Below, in pieces: positions 42,968 through 49,127 of a DNA stretch of 64,000 bases; positions within the stretch are counted from its first letter, which is position 1; each line of letters begins with the position of its first letter. The translations under genes and the position numbers were made by a program. The stretch spans positions 158,162 to 222,161 of the forward strand of contig JAVBWA010000004.1 in the NCBI GenBank assembly GCA_036677685.1, read 5' to 3'. Source of the stretch: JAQUBU01 sp036677685. Lineage in GTDB: Bacteria; Bacillota; Syntrophomonadia; Syntrophomonadales; Syntrophomonadaceae. Below the pieces are notes generated by a model that saw only the letters and a program-made list of their open reading frames with translations, ran no database searches and was not told the DNA's origin.

Positions 42968-44099
42968 ACTAATTCCCTATGGCAGGCATAGTATTGATGA
43001 AGATGATATTAAAGCGGTGGTTGACGTTCTACGCTCCGATTGGATTACACAGGGTCCGCTGGTGGACAAGTTTGAGGCTAAAGTGGCGGAATATTGCGGT
43101 ACAAGATACGCAGTGGCTTTTAACAGCGGTACTTCGGCTTTGCACGGGGCCATGTTTGCGGCCGGTATTAAATCCGGCGACGAGGTTATTACCACTCCGC
43201 TGAGTTTTGTGGCTACGGCCAATGCAGCGGTTTACCTGGGCGCAAAACCGGTTTTTGTGGATATAAATCCGGAAAACTACTGTCTTGATGTCTCGCGAAT
43301 TGAAGATGCCATAACTGATAAGACCAGGGCAATTGTTCCGGTCGATTATGCTGGTTATCCGGTTGATCTGGCTAAGATTATGGAAATTGCCCGGCGTCAT
43401 GATTTGCTGGTTATTGAAGATGCCGCTCATGCTATTGGGGCCGTACGCGGCGGGCAGATGCTGGGAAGTCAGGCGGATATGACCATGCTGAGCTTTCATC
43501 CGGTTAAACATATCACCACTGGTGAAGGCGGGATGATTGTATGTAATGATGAAAATTATTACCAGCGCTTAAAAATGTTTCGCAGCCATGGTATCGTAAA
43601 GGATGTCGAAGCCTTCAAACGTTGTGACGGTTCATGGTATTATGAGATGCGGGAACTGGGCTATAATTTCCGGATTACCGATATTCAATGTGCCCTGGGA
43701 CTGTCCCAATTAAAAAAGCTGGATGTATTTCTTGAGCGGCGCAGGCAGATCGCCGGTATTTATGACCAGGCTCTGGGAGAAATAGAATGGCTTAAGATTC
43801 CAGGCCGTCCTTCTCTGGACAGCAAGCACGCTTATCATCTCTATCCAGTATTGCTTGACCCTAAAATAGATCGCAAGCGATTTTTCGATTATATGCGTAC
43901 ACGAAATATAGGGGTGCAGGTTCATTACATACCGATTCACCTCCAACCGTATTATCAGAAGTTGTTCGATTATCGGGTCGGAGATTTTCTGGAAGCGGAG
44001 GATTTTTATGCCCGCGAAATTAGCTTGCCTATCTTTCCTGTTTTGAGCCGGGATGAACAGGATTATATAATCAATGCTATTATGTCGTATATTGCTTAA
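42957..44099 (+). CDS. pseC: PseC-like aminotransferase (DegT/DnrJ/EryC1 family)
   Basis: The 380-residue PLP enzyme installs the 4-amino group on the keto sugar made by PseB. IPYGRHSIDEDDIKAVVDVL, RSDWITQGPLVDKFEAKVAE, AFNSGTSALHGAMFAAGIKS, VIEDAAHAIGA and the PLP-lysine segment SFHPVKHITTGEGGMIV (lysine in HPVKH) are all present, and SDWITQGP is characteristic of PseC. ATG 42957 is used; an in-frame TTG at 42948 lies nearer to GGGAG. It overlaps the epimerase gene by 11 bases. With PseB, PseH, PseG and PseI this completes the chain to pseudaminic acid. Confidence 0.92.
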   Translation: MQNKLIPYGRHSIDEDDIKAVVDVLRSDWITQGPLVDKFEAKVAEYCGTRYAVAFNSGTSALHGAMFAAGIKSGDEVITTPLSFVATANAAVYLGAKPVFVDINPENYCLDVSRIEDAITDKTRAIVPVDYAGYPVDLAKIMEIARRHDLLVIEDAAHAIGAVRGGQMLGSQADMTMLSFHPVKHITTGEGGMIVCNDENYYQRLKMFRSHGIVKDVEAFKRCDGSWYYEMRELGYNFRITDIQCALGLSQLKKLDVFLERRRQIAGIYDQALGEIEWLKIPGRPSLDSKHAYHLYPVLLDPKIDRKRFFDYMRTRNIGVQVHYIPIHLQPYYQKLFDYRVGDFLEAEDFYAREISLPIFPVLSRDEQDYIINAIMSYIA

Positions 44100-44204
44100 C
44101 CTAATCGTTAAACAAGTCCGCAAGTTTGGTCTATTTGAGGCTTGCAAGAGTGTGGTAAGCAAGGTATTATTTAGGTAGAGTTTCTAGAGAAGGGGGTAAA
44201 AATT

Positions 44205-44411
44205 ATGGACACTATGGCAATTGCAGGTATGGCTACGGAACTGCAAGCTGCAAAACTTCAACAAGCTGTGGGCACCAGTGTTATGAAAATGGGGATGGAC
44301 GCTGCCAAGGATGCTGGTCAGGCTGTGGTGGAGATGATGAATAAATCCCTGCAAGGTATGGAGAGATCAGTTAATCCCCATCTGGGAAGTATTTTGGATA
44401 TAATGGCCTAA
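44205..44411 (+). CDS. yjfB: YjfB family putative motility protein
   Basis: The 68-residue protein starts MAIAGMATELQAAKLQQAVG and contains VMKMGMDAAKDAGQAVVEMM, matching the short YjfB motility family (about 60-65 residues). It is helical, without membrane segments. In bacilli the homologue is a sigma-D-dependent gene of unknown role. AGAAGGGGGT precedes the ATG. No sigma-28 site was found in the gap upstream. The gene is followed at once by a repeat hairpin that may end the transcript. Confidence 0.8.
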   Translation: MDTMAIAGMATELQAAKLQQAVGTSVMKMGMDAAKDAGQAVVEMMNKSLQGMERSVNPHLGSILDIMA

Positions 44412-44412
44412 C

Positions 44413-44503
44413 GAGACAGGGGGACGGTTCTTCTGTCTTGTAAATTTTACTATACATGCTTTCTAATCAAGCAGGAGAGACAGAAGAACCGTCCCCCTGT
44501 CTC
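44413..44503. repeat. GGGGGACGGTTC inverted repeat pair
   Basis: GAGACAGGGGGACGGTTCTT (continuing CTGTCT) at 44413-44438 is repeated in reverse orientation at 44477-44503, giving arms of about 26 bases with one mismatch around a 38-base loop. The same core occurs as a perfect palindrome at 48353 and, decayed, at 6971. These are REP-like elements widespread in Syntrophomonas-type genomes. It may terminate the yjfB transcript. Confidence 0.75.
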
Positions 44504-44531
44504 CACAATATTGTATTAAGGGGATGGATTC

Positions 44532-44894
44532 TTGAATTATCTATACGAAACAGCCGGAGACATAATCAGCCTGTCATCAACGGTTCTGGAGGGATTAAAC
44601 CATATCAAGCTGAGGATGGAAGAAGGCCAGTTAAAGGAAACCTTGTTTCTCTTTGAGGATGTTCTGGAAGCTTTGATTTCCATTGAGAACTCTGTTCAGC
44701 CTCTTATGGAGAAGGAAAAAGAATTAGGAAAAGCAGTAGCTGTTATTAAACAGTCCCTGGAAATGCTGGCCCGGGCTTATGAGGAAGATAATCTCGCCAA
44801 AGCGCAGAACGCGCTGAACGAGAATTTACTGCCGGCCTTGGATAAACTCCGTGCGGAGCTCGATGCCAGCCTGCAAAAATATAAAGATTCCTAA
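44532..44894 (+). CDS. Hypothetical helical protein of the flagellar chaperone region
   Basis: The 120-residue product is predicted to be entirely helical and acidic, with heptad-like leucines (LEGLNHIKLRMEEGQLKETL, LFEDVLEALISIENSVQPLM, LGKAVAVIKQSLEMLARAYE). There is no membrane segment and I recognise no family beyond a general resemblance to small export chaperones such as FliT or FlgN. The start is TTG 44532, with GGGGATGG upstream. It lies between yjfB and fliS and is followed by a terminator, so it could be a separate short transcript of the motility regulon. Confidence 0.65.
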   Translation: MNYLYETAGDIISLSSTVLEGLNHIKLRMEEGQLKETLFLFEDVLEALISIENSVQPLMEKEKELGKAVAVIKQSLEMLARAYEEDNLAKAQNALNENLLPALDKLRAELDASLQKYKDS

Positions 44895-44918
44895 TGCCAT
44901 TATATTTAAAAGTAATCC

Positions 44919-44946
44919 AAAAGAAGACCTAGAGTCTTCTTTTTAT
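44919..44946 (+). terminator. Intrinsic terminator before fliS
   Basis: AAAAGAAGAC and GTCTTCTTTT form a 10-pair stem around CTAGA, followed by TATTTTG. It isolates fliS from the upstream gene. Confidence 0.85.
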
Positions 44947-44985
44947 TTTGCCCACATTAATTTATTTATTTTATAGGGTCCCAAT

Positions 44986-45027
44986 TTTATGGGCACCCAT
45001 AAAGTTTTGCAGTTGATAATTCGATAC
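44986..45027 (+). promoter_or_regulatory. Candidate sigma-28 promoter of fliS with overlapping palindrome
   Basis: The 18-base palindrome TTTATGGGCACCCATAAA (44986-45003) ends in TAAA, which is followed by a 17-base spacer and TCGATAC (45021-45027). The promoter geometry equals that of flagellin, and in both cases the -35 TAAA is the right end of a palindrome. The start codon lies 35 bases downstream. Confidence 0.55.
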
Positions 45028-45061
45028 TTCCAATAGTCGGTAAATACAAGGAGGTTAAAAT

Positions 45062-45601
45062 ATGAGCGTTAATGCCGATGCTTATAACCAGTATAAGAAA
45101 TCGACCGTGGAAACTGTCAGTCCGGAAAAGCTGCTCATAATGCTTTATAACGGCGCTATCAAGAATATAAACAACGCCAAGAAAGCCATAACCGAAAAGG
45201 ACATCAACCGGGCTCATTCGGAAATTATGAGGGCGGAAGAAATCGTCGTGGAATTAATGTCGACTTTGAACATGGATATTGGTATATCAGCAAAGCTCTT
45301 TGCTCTCTATGAATATTTTTATTACCAGTTGACCCAGGCCAATGCTAAAAAGGATATCGCCCTATTGGAAGAAGTGGAAGGTTTTCTGCTTGAGCTTCGC
45401 CAAACCTGGCTGGAGGCCATTAAAGCCATAAAAAGCTCTCAGACTGCAGATAATCCGGATGTGGCGGGAATGATTAAGAATGCCGCAGCCGGCAGCGCTG
45501 CCTCTGCTACTCCGGCCGCTCCTGCTGCTTCCCCGAAACCAGCTGTCAAGCTCCCTGTTGCAGCAGCAAACCTAAGTTCAGGAATTAATATACGGGGTTA
45601 A
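45062..45601 (+). CDS. fliS: Flagellin export chaperone FliS, with Ala/Pro-rich tail
   Basis: The 179-residue protein has a canonical FliS helical bundle in its first 125 residues (ADAYNQYKKSTVETVSPEKL, LLIMLYNGAIKNINNAKKAI, TEKDINRAHSEIMRAEEIVV, MDIGISAKLFALYEYFYYQL). FliS binds the C-terminus of flagellin in the cytosol and prevents premature polymerisation. The remaining 50 residues are an unusual low-complexity tail (SAASATPAAPAASPKPAVKL), not present in B. subtilis FliS (133 residues). AAGGAGG precedes the ATG. A candidate sigma-28 promoter is immediately upstream. Confidence 0.94.
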   Translation: MSVNADAYNQYKKSTVETVSPEKLLIMLYNGAIKNINNAKKAITEKDINRAHSEIMRAEEIVVELMSTLNMDIGISAKLFALYEYFYYQLTQANAKKDIALLEEVEGFLLELRQTWLEAIKAIKSSQTADNPDVAGMIKNAAAGSAASATPAAPAASPKPAVKLPVAAANLSSGINIRG

Positions 45602-45670
45602 AAAGGTGAGGAGTGAGGGCGTCAAACCGTTTCACGTTCCCCTTACTTTTTACATCTCGCTCCTTACGTA

Positions 45671-45805
45671 TTTAAGCATCGGAAGAAACGGCGGAGCAGT
45701 TTCCACACACCGCTGTAACGAGGCGGGGGATTAGAACACGCTATCTGGTTAATTAATAGTACCCAACCACTTAAAGAAGTGGGGGACATCTTTCGCCTCG
45801 TTATA
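45671..45805. repeat. Dispersed repeat, copy C (inverted, with internal insertion)
   Basis: TTAAGCATCGGAAGAAAC at the left end is the reverse complement of the right end of copies A and B. GGAGCAGTTTCCACACACCG and the final TTTCGCCTCGTTATA follow in the reversed order, with about 50 extra bases (45725-45786) inside. The right end abuts the -35 element of the flaG promoter. A preceding block (45604-45660) carries GAGGAGTGAGGG/CCCCTTAC-type motifs. Confidence 0.65.
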
Positions 45806-45833
45806 TAAAGTTTTTCGTTATATAATACGATAA
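45806..45833 (+). promoter_or_regulatory. Candidate sigma-28 promoter of flaG
   Basis: TAAA (45806-45809), a 17-base spacer and ACGATAA (45827-45833) match the flagellin and fliS promoters. It lies 36 bases before the flaG start codon, and the dispersed repeat ends at its -35. Confidence 0.6.
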
Positions 45834-45868
45834 TTAATATATATTTTTTACGCAGGGAGGCGGAGAAG

Positions 45869-46252
45869 ATGCGGGTAGAGGGGCAAGGGAGTGCTGTAGA
45901 TTATTCCGCGAAAGTTCAGACCGGCAAACCGGTCACAGACAAAGTCGATGCAGGAACCGGCAAAATCAGAACAATAACGGAGAACCCGGTGTCGGGCAAT
46001 GAGGCTAAGGAAACCGGAAAAACGGATGTTCTGGAAGCTGCAAGGATTCTTAATGAAGCTATGAATATGGCAAGTTGCCATCTGGAATTCCAGGCCTATG
46101 AGGACAGCGGAAAGTACCAGGTACAGGTGGTGGATAACCGGACTAGATCAGTAATTAAGGAAATCCCCCCCGATTATATGCTGGAACTGGCCGGTCGGTT
46201 TAGGGAAATGCTGGATACTGTTGTAGGTTTATTTGTCAATGAAATAGTCTAA
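45869..46252 (+). CDS. flaG: FlaG family flagellar protein
   Basis: The 127-residue protein has a disordered polar N-terminal half and the conserved FlaG C-terminal domain: CHLEFQAYEDSGKYQVQVVD, TRSVIKEIPPDYMLELAGRF, REMLDTVVGLFVNEIV. FlaG (YvyC) influences filament length in several bacteria. GGGAGGCGGAG precedes the ATG, with a sigma-28-type promoter upstream. It probably heads a transcript running into the second fliS and the chaperone genes. Confidence 0.9.
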   Translation: MRVEGQGSAVDYSAKVQTGKPVTDKVDAGTGKIRTITENPVSGNEAKETGKTDVLEAARILNEAMNMASCHLEFQAYEDSGKYQVQVVDNRTRSVIKEIPPDYMLELAGRFREMLDTVVGLFVNEIV

Positions 46253-46294
46253 CAATTTTAATAAATATAGAGTCGTACAGGGAGGCCGAAAGTT

Positions 46295-46723
46295 GTGGAT
46301 GTAAATGCCCGAATATGGGGCGCTAATGAATATAGCTTAAATTCTAACAATATTGAGTCTGACAAACTATTGGTGATTCTTCTTAAAAGTATTATAAAGA
46401 ACATTGAAAACGCCATAAAGGCAATCGAGGAGAATAATTTCAACCGGGCTCATGTGCAGGTGATTGTTGCCCAAGAGATGCTCTCCAGATGGGCATTAAG
46501 CCTTCCTAAGGATTCTTTGGACACGAAAAACCTTAATAAAACACACGATTACCTGCAGAGTAAATTAAGCGACGCCAACATTAAAAAGGATACCGGATTA
46601 TTAAAAGAGATAAGGCGTTTAATGATTCTAGTAAGCGACAATTATCATCAGGAGGAAAAACCTTTAATATTCAACAGTTTGAGTGGAGTCACCTTAACCC
46701 GGGTTTTTTCAGAAACCGGGTGA
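46295..46723 (+). CDS. Second, divergent FliS-like chaperone
   Basis: The 142-residue protein aligns with FliS over its helical bundle (SDKLLVILLKSIIKNIENAI, KAIEENNFNRAHVQVIVAQE, LNKTHDYLQSKLSDANIKKD). It lacks the well-conserved N-terminal Y..Y motif (AYNQY in the first FliS; NEYSLNS here). It may be specialised for another cargo such as FlaG or FlgL, or be a decaying duplicate. The start is GTG 46295, 6 bases after GGGAGGCCG. It sits in the flaG operon, 42 bases after flaG. Confidence 0.8.
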   Translation: MDVNARIWGANEYSLNSNNIESDKLLVILLKSIIKNIENAIKAIEENNFNRAHVQVIVAQEMLSRWALSLPKDSLDTKNLNKTHDYLQSKLSDANIKKDTGLLKEIRRLMILVSDNYHQEEKPLIFNSLSGVTLTRVFSETG

Positions 46724-46748
46724 ACCCGGAGGTTGAAAGGAATTATTG

Positions 46749-47141
46749 ATGGCCTGGAATCAAATATATCATTTATTTGAAGATATTAGAGAGATTGCTG
46801 AACAACAATTGCTGCTGGCGCACCGGATAGAAGATCCTGAGGCCGGCAAAGCGATGTTGAAGCTGATGAAGCGGCGCCAGGCAATAACGGATAGGATTGA
46901 TAGGCTGTCAAAAAAAATCCCCGATTATAACGAGATTGGTAATAGTAATGAACGCATAGAAGTTTTGGCAATTATAAATGATATTCAAAAATTTGACCGG
47001 CAAAGTCAAGAACTAATCGAAGCGGGACGCGAACGAACCGGTAAAAAGCTTGGCAACGTCCGCAACAACCAAAAAGCTTATAATGCTTATATGCCCAATA
47101 TAGTTTCGACCGAAGGCTGGTTTTTTGACCGGAAGAAATGA
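46749..47141 (+). CDS. Probable FliT-type flagellar chaperone
   Basis: The 130-residue helical protein follows the second fliS by 25 bases, the standard position of fliT. Segments such as IYHLFEDIREIAEQQLLLAH and LLKLMKRRQAITDRIDRLSK-like helices (MLKLMKRRQAITDRIDRLSK) fit the FliT/FlgN helical pattern, with a short tail rich in Asn and Tyr. FliT binds FliD and controls its delivery to the export gate. Sequence similarity is weak, so the call rests on position and helicity. ATG 46749 is preferred over TTG 46746. Confidence 0.65.
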   Translation: MAWNQIYHLFEDIREIAEQQLLLAHRIEDPEAGKAMLKLMKRRQAITDRIDRLSKKIPDYNEIGNSNERIEVLAIINDIQKFDRQSQELIEAGRERTGKKLGNVRNNQKAYNAYMPNIVSTEGWFFDRKK

Positions 47142-47212
47142 TTTGATTTGGAAGGCCTTAACCGGAAAAGTAAGATTAAGATTATGCTTAATCCTGCTTA
47201 TTAGGATAATTT

Positions 47213-47689
47213 ATGGCGGTTAATGAGATTATTATAAAAATTGCCGAGAATTATAAACAACAAATAGAAATCTACAGCAAGGTGCTTGATTTGTCGGGTC
47301 AGCAGCTTAATCTCCTGGAGGAAGGTAAAGGGCATATCAATACCGATGGTATTAATATGTTTTTGTTGGAACGGCAAAAATTAATGGAAAAAATAGATGA
47401 ATTGCTTAGTCAAAATAAACAACTTCAAAAAGAAGTCAGACAGGAACTGGGGATAGATGAATTTGTTTTGACCAAACTTGAAAAGGTTATAGACGAAAAA
47501 CAGTATCAGGATTTAAATAATCAGCTTATTAAACTGGGAGAAATGCTTAAAGTTATCAGCGATCAGGATGAACGAAGCCAGTTATTGATGCGGCAGGGCT
47601 TGAAACCGATGCCCCGAAACCTTAAGACCGGCAATGAACAGGTCAGCAACGCTTACAAGCAGGCCATGCAGCAAAAACCAAGCAAATAA
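47213..47689 (+). CDS. FlgN-like helical chaperone
   Basis: The 158-residue helical protein has a long coiled-coil stretch (YKQQIEIYSKVLDLSGQQLN, FLLERQKLMEKIDELLSQNK, LQKEVRQELGIDEFVLTKLE) and a disordered Lys/Gln tail. The layout resembles FlgN, and it lies at the end of the flaG-fliS-fliT group. The window already has a FlgN at 9158, so this may serve other cargo. The start codon at 47213 is ATG, preceded by weak TTAGGATAA. The gene ends 8 bases before a partial copy of the dispersed repeat. Confidence 0.6.
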   Translation: MAVNEIIIKIAENYKQQIEIYSKVLDLSGQQLNLLEEGKGHINTDGINMFLLERQKLMEKIDELLSQNKQLQKEVRQELGIDEFVLTKLEKVIDEKQYQDLNNQLIKLGEMLKVISDQDERSQLLMRQGLKPMPRNLKTGNEQVSNAYKQAMQQKPSK

Positions 47690-47696
47690 TTTAATT

Positions 47697-47719
47697 ATAA
47701 CGAGGCGAAAGGATGTCCC
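47697..47719. repeat. Partial copy (D) of the dispersed AACGAGGCG repeat
   Basis: ATAACGAGGCGAAAGGATGTCCC (47697-47719) is close to the complement of the right end of copy C (GGGACATCTTTCGCCTCGTTAT), so it is the same terminus alone. The rest of the element is missing. Confidence 0.55.
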
Positions 47720-47757
47720 TTAAAATTTTGCCTGTATCCGCAGGCTTAATTAGGCTG

Positions 47758-47782
47758 AGAGAAGCTAAAGCTTCTCTTTTTT
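47758..47782 (+). terminator. Intrinsic terminator of the flaG-fliS chaperone operon
   Basis: AGAGAAGCT and AGCTTCTCT form a tight stem followed by TTTTT. A weaker hairpin (GCCTG/CAGGC) lies just upstream at 47730-47745. Confidence 0.85.
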
Positions 47783-48000
47783 GTTTTAAAAGAAGATATA
47801 TGAGGGCTTGCATATTTAATAATGAGAAATGCAGAGCATTTACTCGGGTAATATTCAAAATTTTCACAATTCATTCTAATGGTTCGTTTGGAATTTCTTG
47901 CTTTTTTGTAAATCTGAATATATAATAACTCATAAGGCTCGGTGGGGACTTGTTTAAGGGGAACTTCCGGCAAATTTCAAAAAAGCGAGGTTTTTTTTAA

Positions 48001-48288
48001 ATGTTTCAAGACAGAACTTTAGTATGCCAGGATTGTGGTCAGGAATTTGTTTTTACAGTTGGCGAACAGGAATTCTACAATGAAAAGGGTTTTGAAAATG
48101 AACCCAAACGTTGCCGTGAATGCAGAACCAATCGTCGCAACAATCGCAGTGGCAACAGGGCTCCTCGTGAAATGTTTGCAGCCGTCTGTGCAGAGTGTGG
48201 AACTGAGACCCAGGTTCCTTTCCGGCCGGTAGAAGGCAGACCGGTTTACTGCATGGAGTGCTTCCAAAAACAAAAAGAAACATATTAA
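48001..48288 (+). CDS. Double zinc-ribbon protein (zf-trcl type)
   Basis: The 95-residue protein has two Cys4 zinc-ribbon units. The first is LVCQDCGQEFVFTVGEQEFY with KRCRECR. The second is AVCAECGTETQVPFRP with VYCMECFQK. An Arg/Asn-rich linker joins them. The first unit resembles the zf-trcl domain, common in Firmicutes and of unknown role. The basic linker suggests nucleic-acid binding. The ribosome site is weak (GCGAGG). A terminator directly follows, so it is transcribed alone. Confidence 0.8.
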   Translation: MFQDRTLVCQDCGQEFVFTVGEQEFYNEKGFENEPKRCRECRTNRRNNRSGNRAPREMFAAVCAECGTETQVPFRPVEGRPVYCMECFQKQKETY

Positions 48289-48304
48289 GAAATGACAAAT
48301 TCTA

Positions 48305-48329
48305 CCGGGCTTGCAAAAGCCCGGTTTTT
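48305..48329 (+). terminator. Intrinsic terminator after the zinc-ribbon gene
   Basis: CCGGGCTT and AAGCCCGG form an 8-pair stem with a GCAA-type loop, followed by TTTTTA. Confidence 0.9.
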
Positions 48330-48352
48330 ATGTTTTTGCGGAAATCCGGACC

Positions 48353-48394
48353 AAACAGGGGGACGTTCTTTTGCAAAAGAACGTCCCCCTGTTT
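48353..48394. repeat. Perfect 42-base palindrome with GGGGGACGTTC core
   Basis: AAACAGGGGGACGTTCTTTTG is followed immediately by its exact complement. The core is one base shorter than the GGGGGACGGTTC of the 44413 element. It lies between the zinc-ribbon terminator and hpf and could act as a second transcription barrier. Confidence 0.75.
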
Positions 48395-48480
48395 GCCTAT
48401 TTTTTAGAAAATTTAATCAAAAGGATTTTTGTCTCCTAATGTAGAATAATATAGATAACAACAGGGAAAGGAGTGGTTGG

Positions 48481-49026
48481 ATGAGATTCGAAATCAGAGG
48501 GAAGAACATCGAACTTACTGAAGCTTTAAAGGAGTATACCACTAAAAGGCTTTCCAAGTTGGAAAAATATATTGATGATGTAAAGGAGGCACAGGTAGCA
48601 TTATCCATAGGGGCTGAAGGACATAAGGTGGAGGTGACGATACCGCTTAACGGGGTTATTCTTCGGGGTGAGGAAGCAACCAGCGATATGTACACATCAA
48701 TCGATCTGGTTGAAGAAAAGCTGGAAAAACAGATAGAAAAGCATAAAACCCGGCTCTATCGAAGCAACCGGGGTGCAGGTCTTAAAAAAGCTTTTAATGA
48801 CGAAGTCAAGCGCGAGATCGACGAGAATGGACACGCTGATAAATTCAAACTGGTGCGTAGCAAACGATTTGCCCTGAAACCCATGGATGAAGAAGAAGCC
48901 ATCATGCAGATGAATCTTTTAGGTCATACATTTTTTGTTTTTCACAATGCCCGGAGTGAGGAAGTAAATGTTGTCTACAAACGCAAAGACGGCAACTATG
49001 GCTTGATTGAGCCGCATTTTGATTAG
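48481..49026 (+). CDS. hpf: Ribosome hibernation promoting factor, long form
   Basis: The 181-residue protein has an N-terminal S30AE/RaiA domain (MRFEIRGKNIELTEALKEYT, TKRLSKLEKYIDDVKEAQVA) and a C-terminal HPF domain (VRSKRFALKPMDEEEAIMQM, LGHTFFVFHNARSEEVNVVY, KRKDGNYGLIEPHFD). This is the long form that dimerises 70S ribosomes into 100S particles in stationary phase. It corresponds to B. subtilis YvyD, also located between the fliT region and secA. GGAAAGGAG precedes the ATG. Confidence 0.95.
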   Translation: MRFEIRGKNIELTEALKEYTTKRLSKLEKYIDDVKEAQVALSIGAEGHKVEVTIPLNGVILRGEEATSDMYTSIDLVEEKLEKQIEKHKTRLYRSNRGAGLKKAFNDEVKREIDENGHADKFKLVRSKRFALKPMDEEEAIMQMNLLGHTFFVFHNARSEEVNVVYKRKDGNYGLIEPHFD

Positions 49027-49081
49027 TTGCCGCCAGGCTTTTAAAAATGTTAATATATATGAAACCATGAAACAACAATAA

Positions 49082-49107
49082 TAGGAACCGTATGGTTCCT
49101 ATTTCTT
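49082..49107 (+). terminator. Hairpin between hpf and secA
   Basis: AGGAACC and GGTTCCT pair around GTAT, followed by ATTTCTTT. It is a modest terminator and may allow some read-through into secA. Confidence 0.65.
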
Positions 49108-49127
49108 TGGAAAGAGGTAAATTCAAA

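Noticed and set aside
47713..47925. A 70-residue plus-strand frame after the chaperone operon
   Set aside because: It begins inside a dispersed-repeat fragment and runs through a strong intrinsic terminator (47758-47782); no family and no ribosome site.
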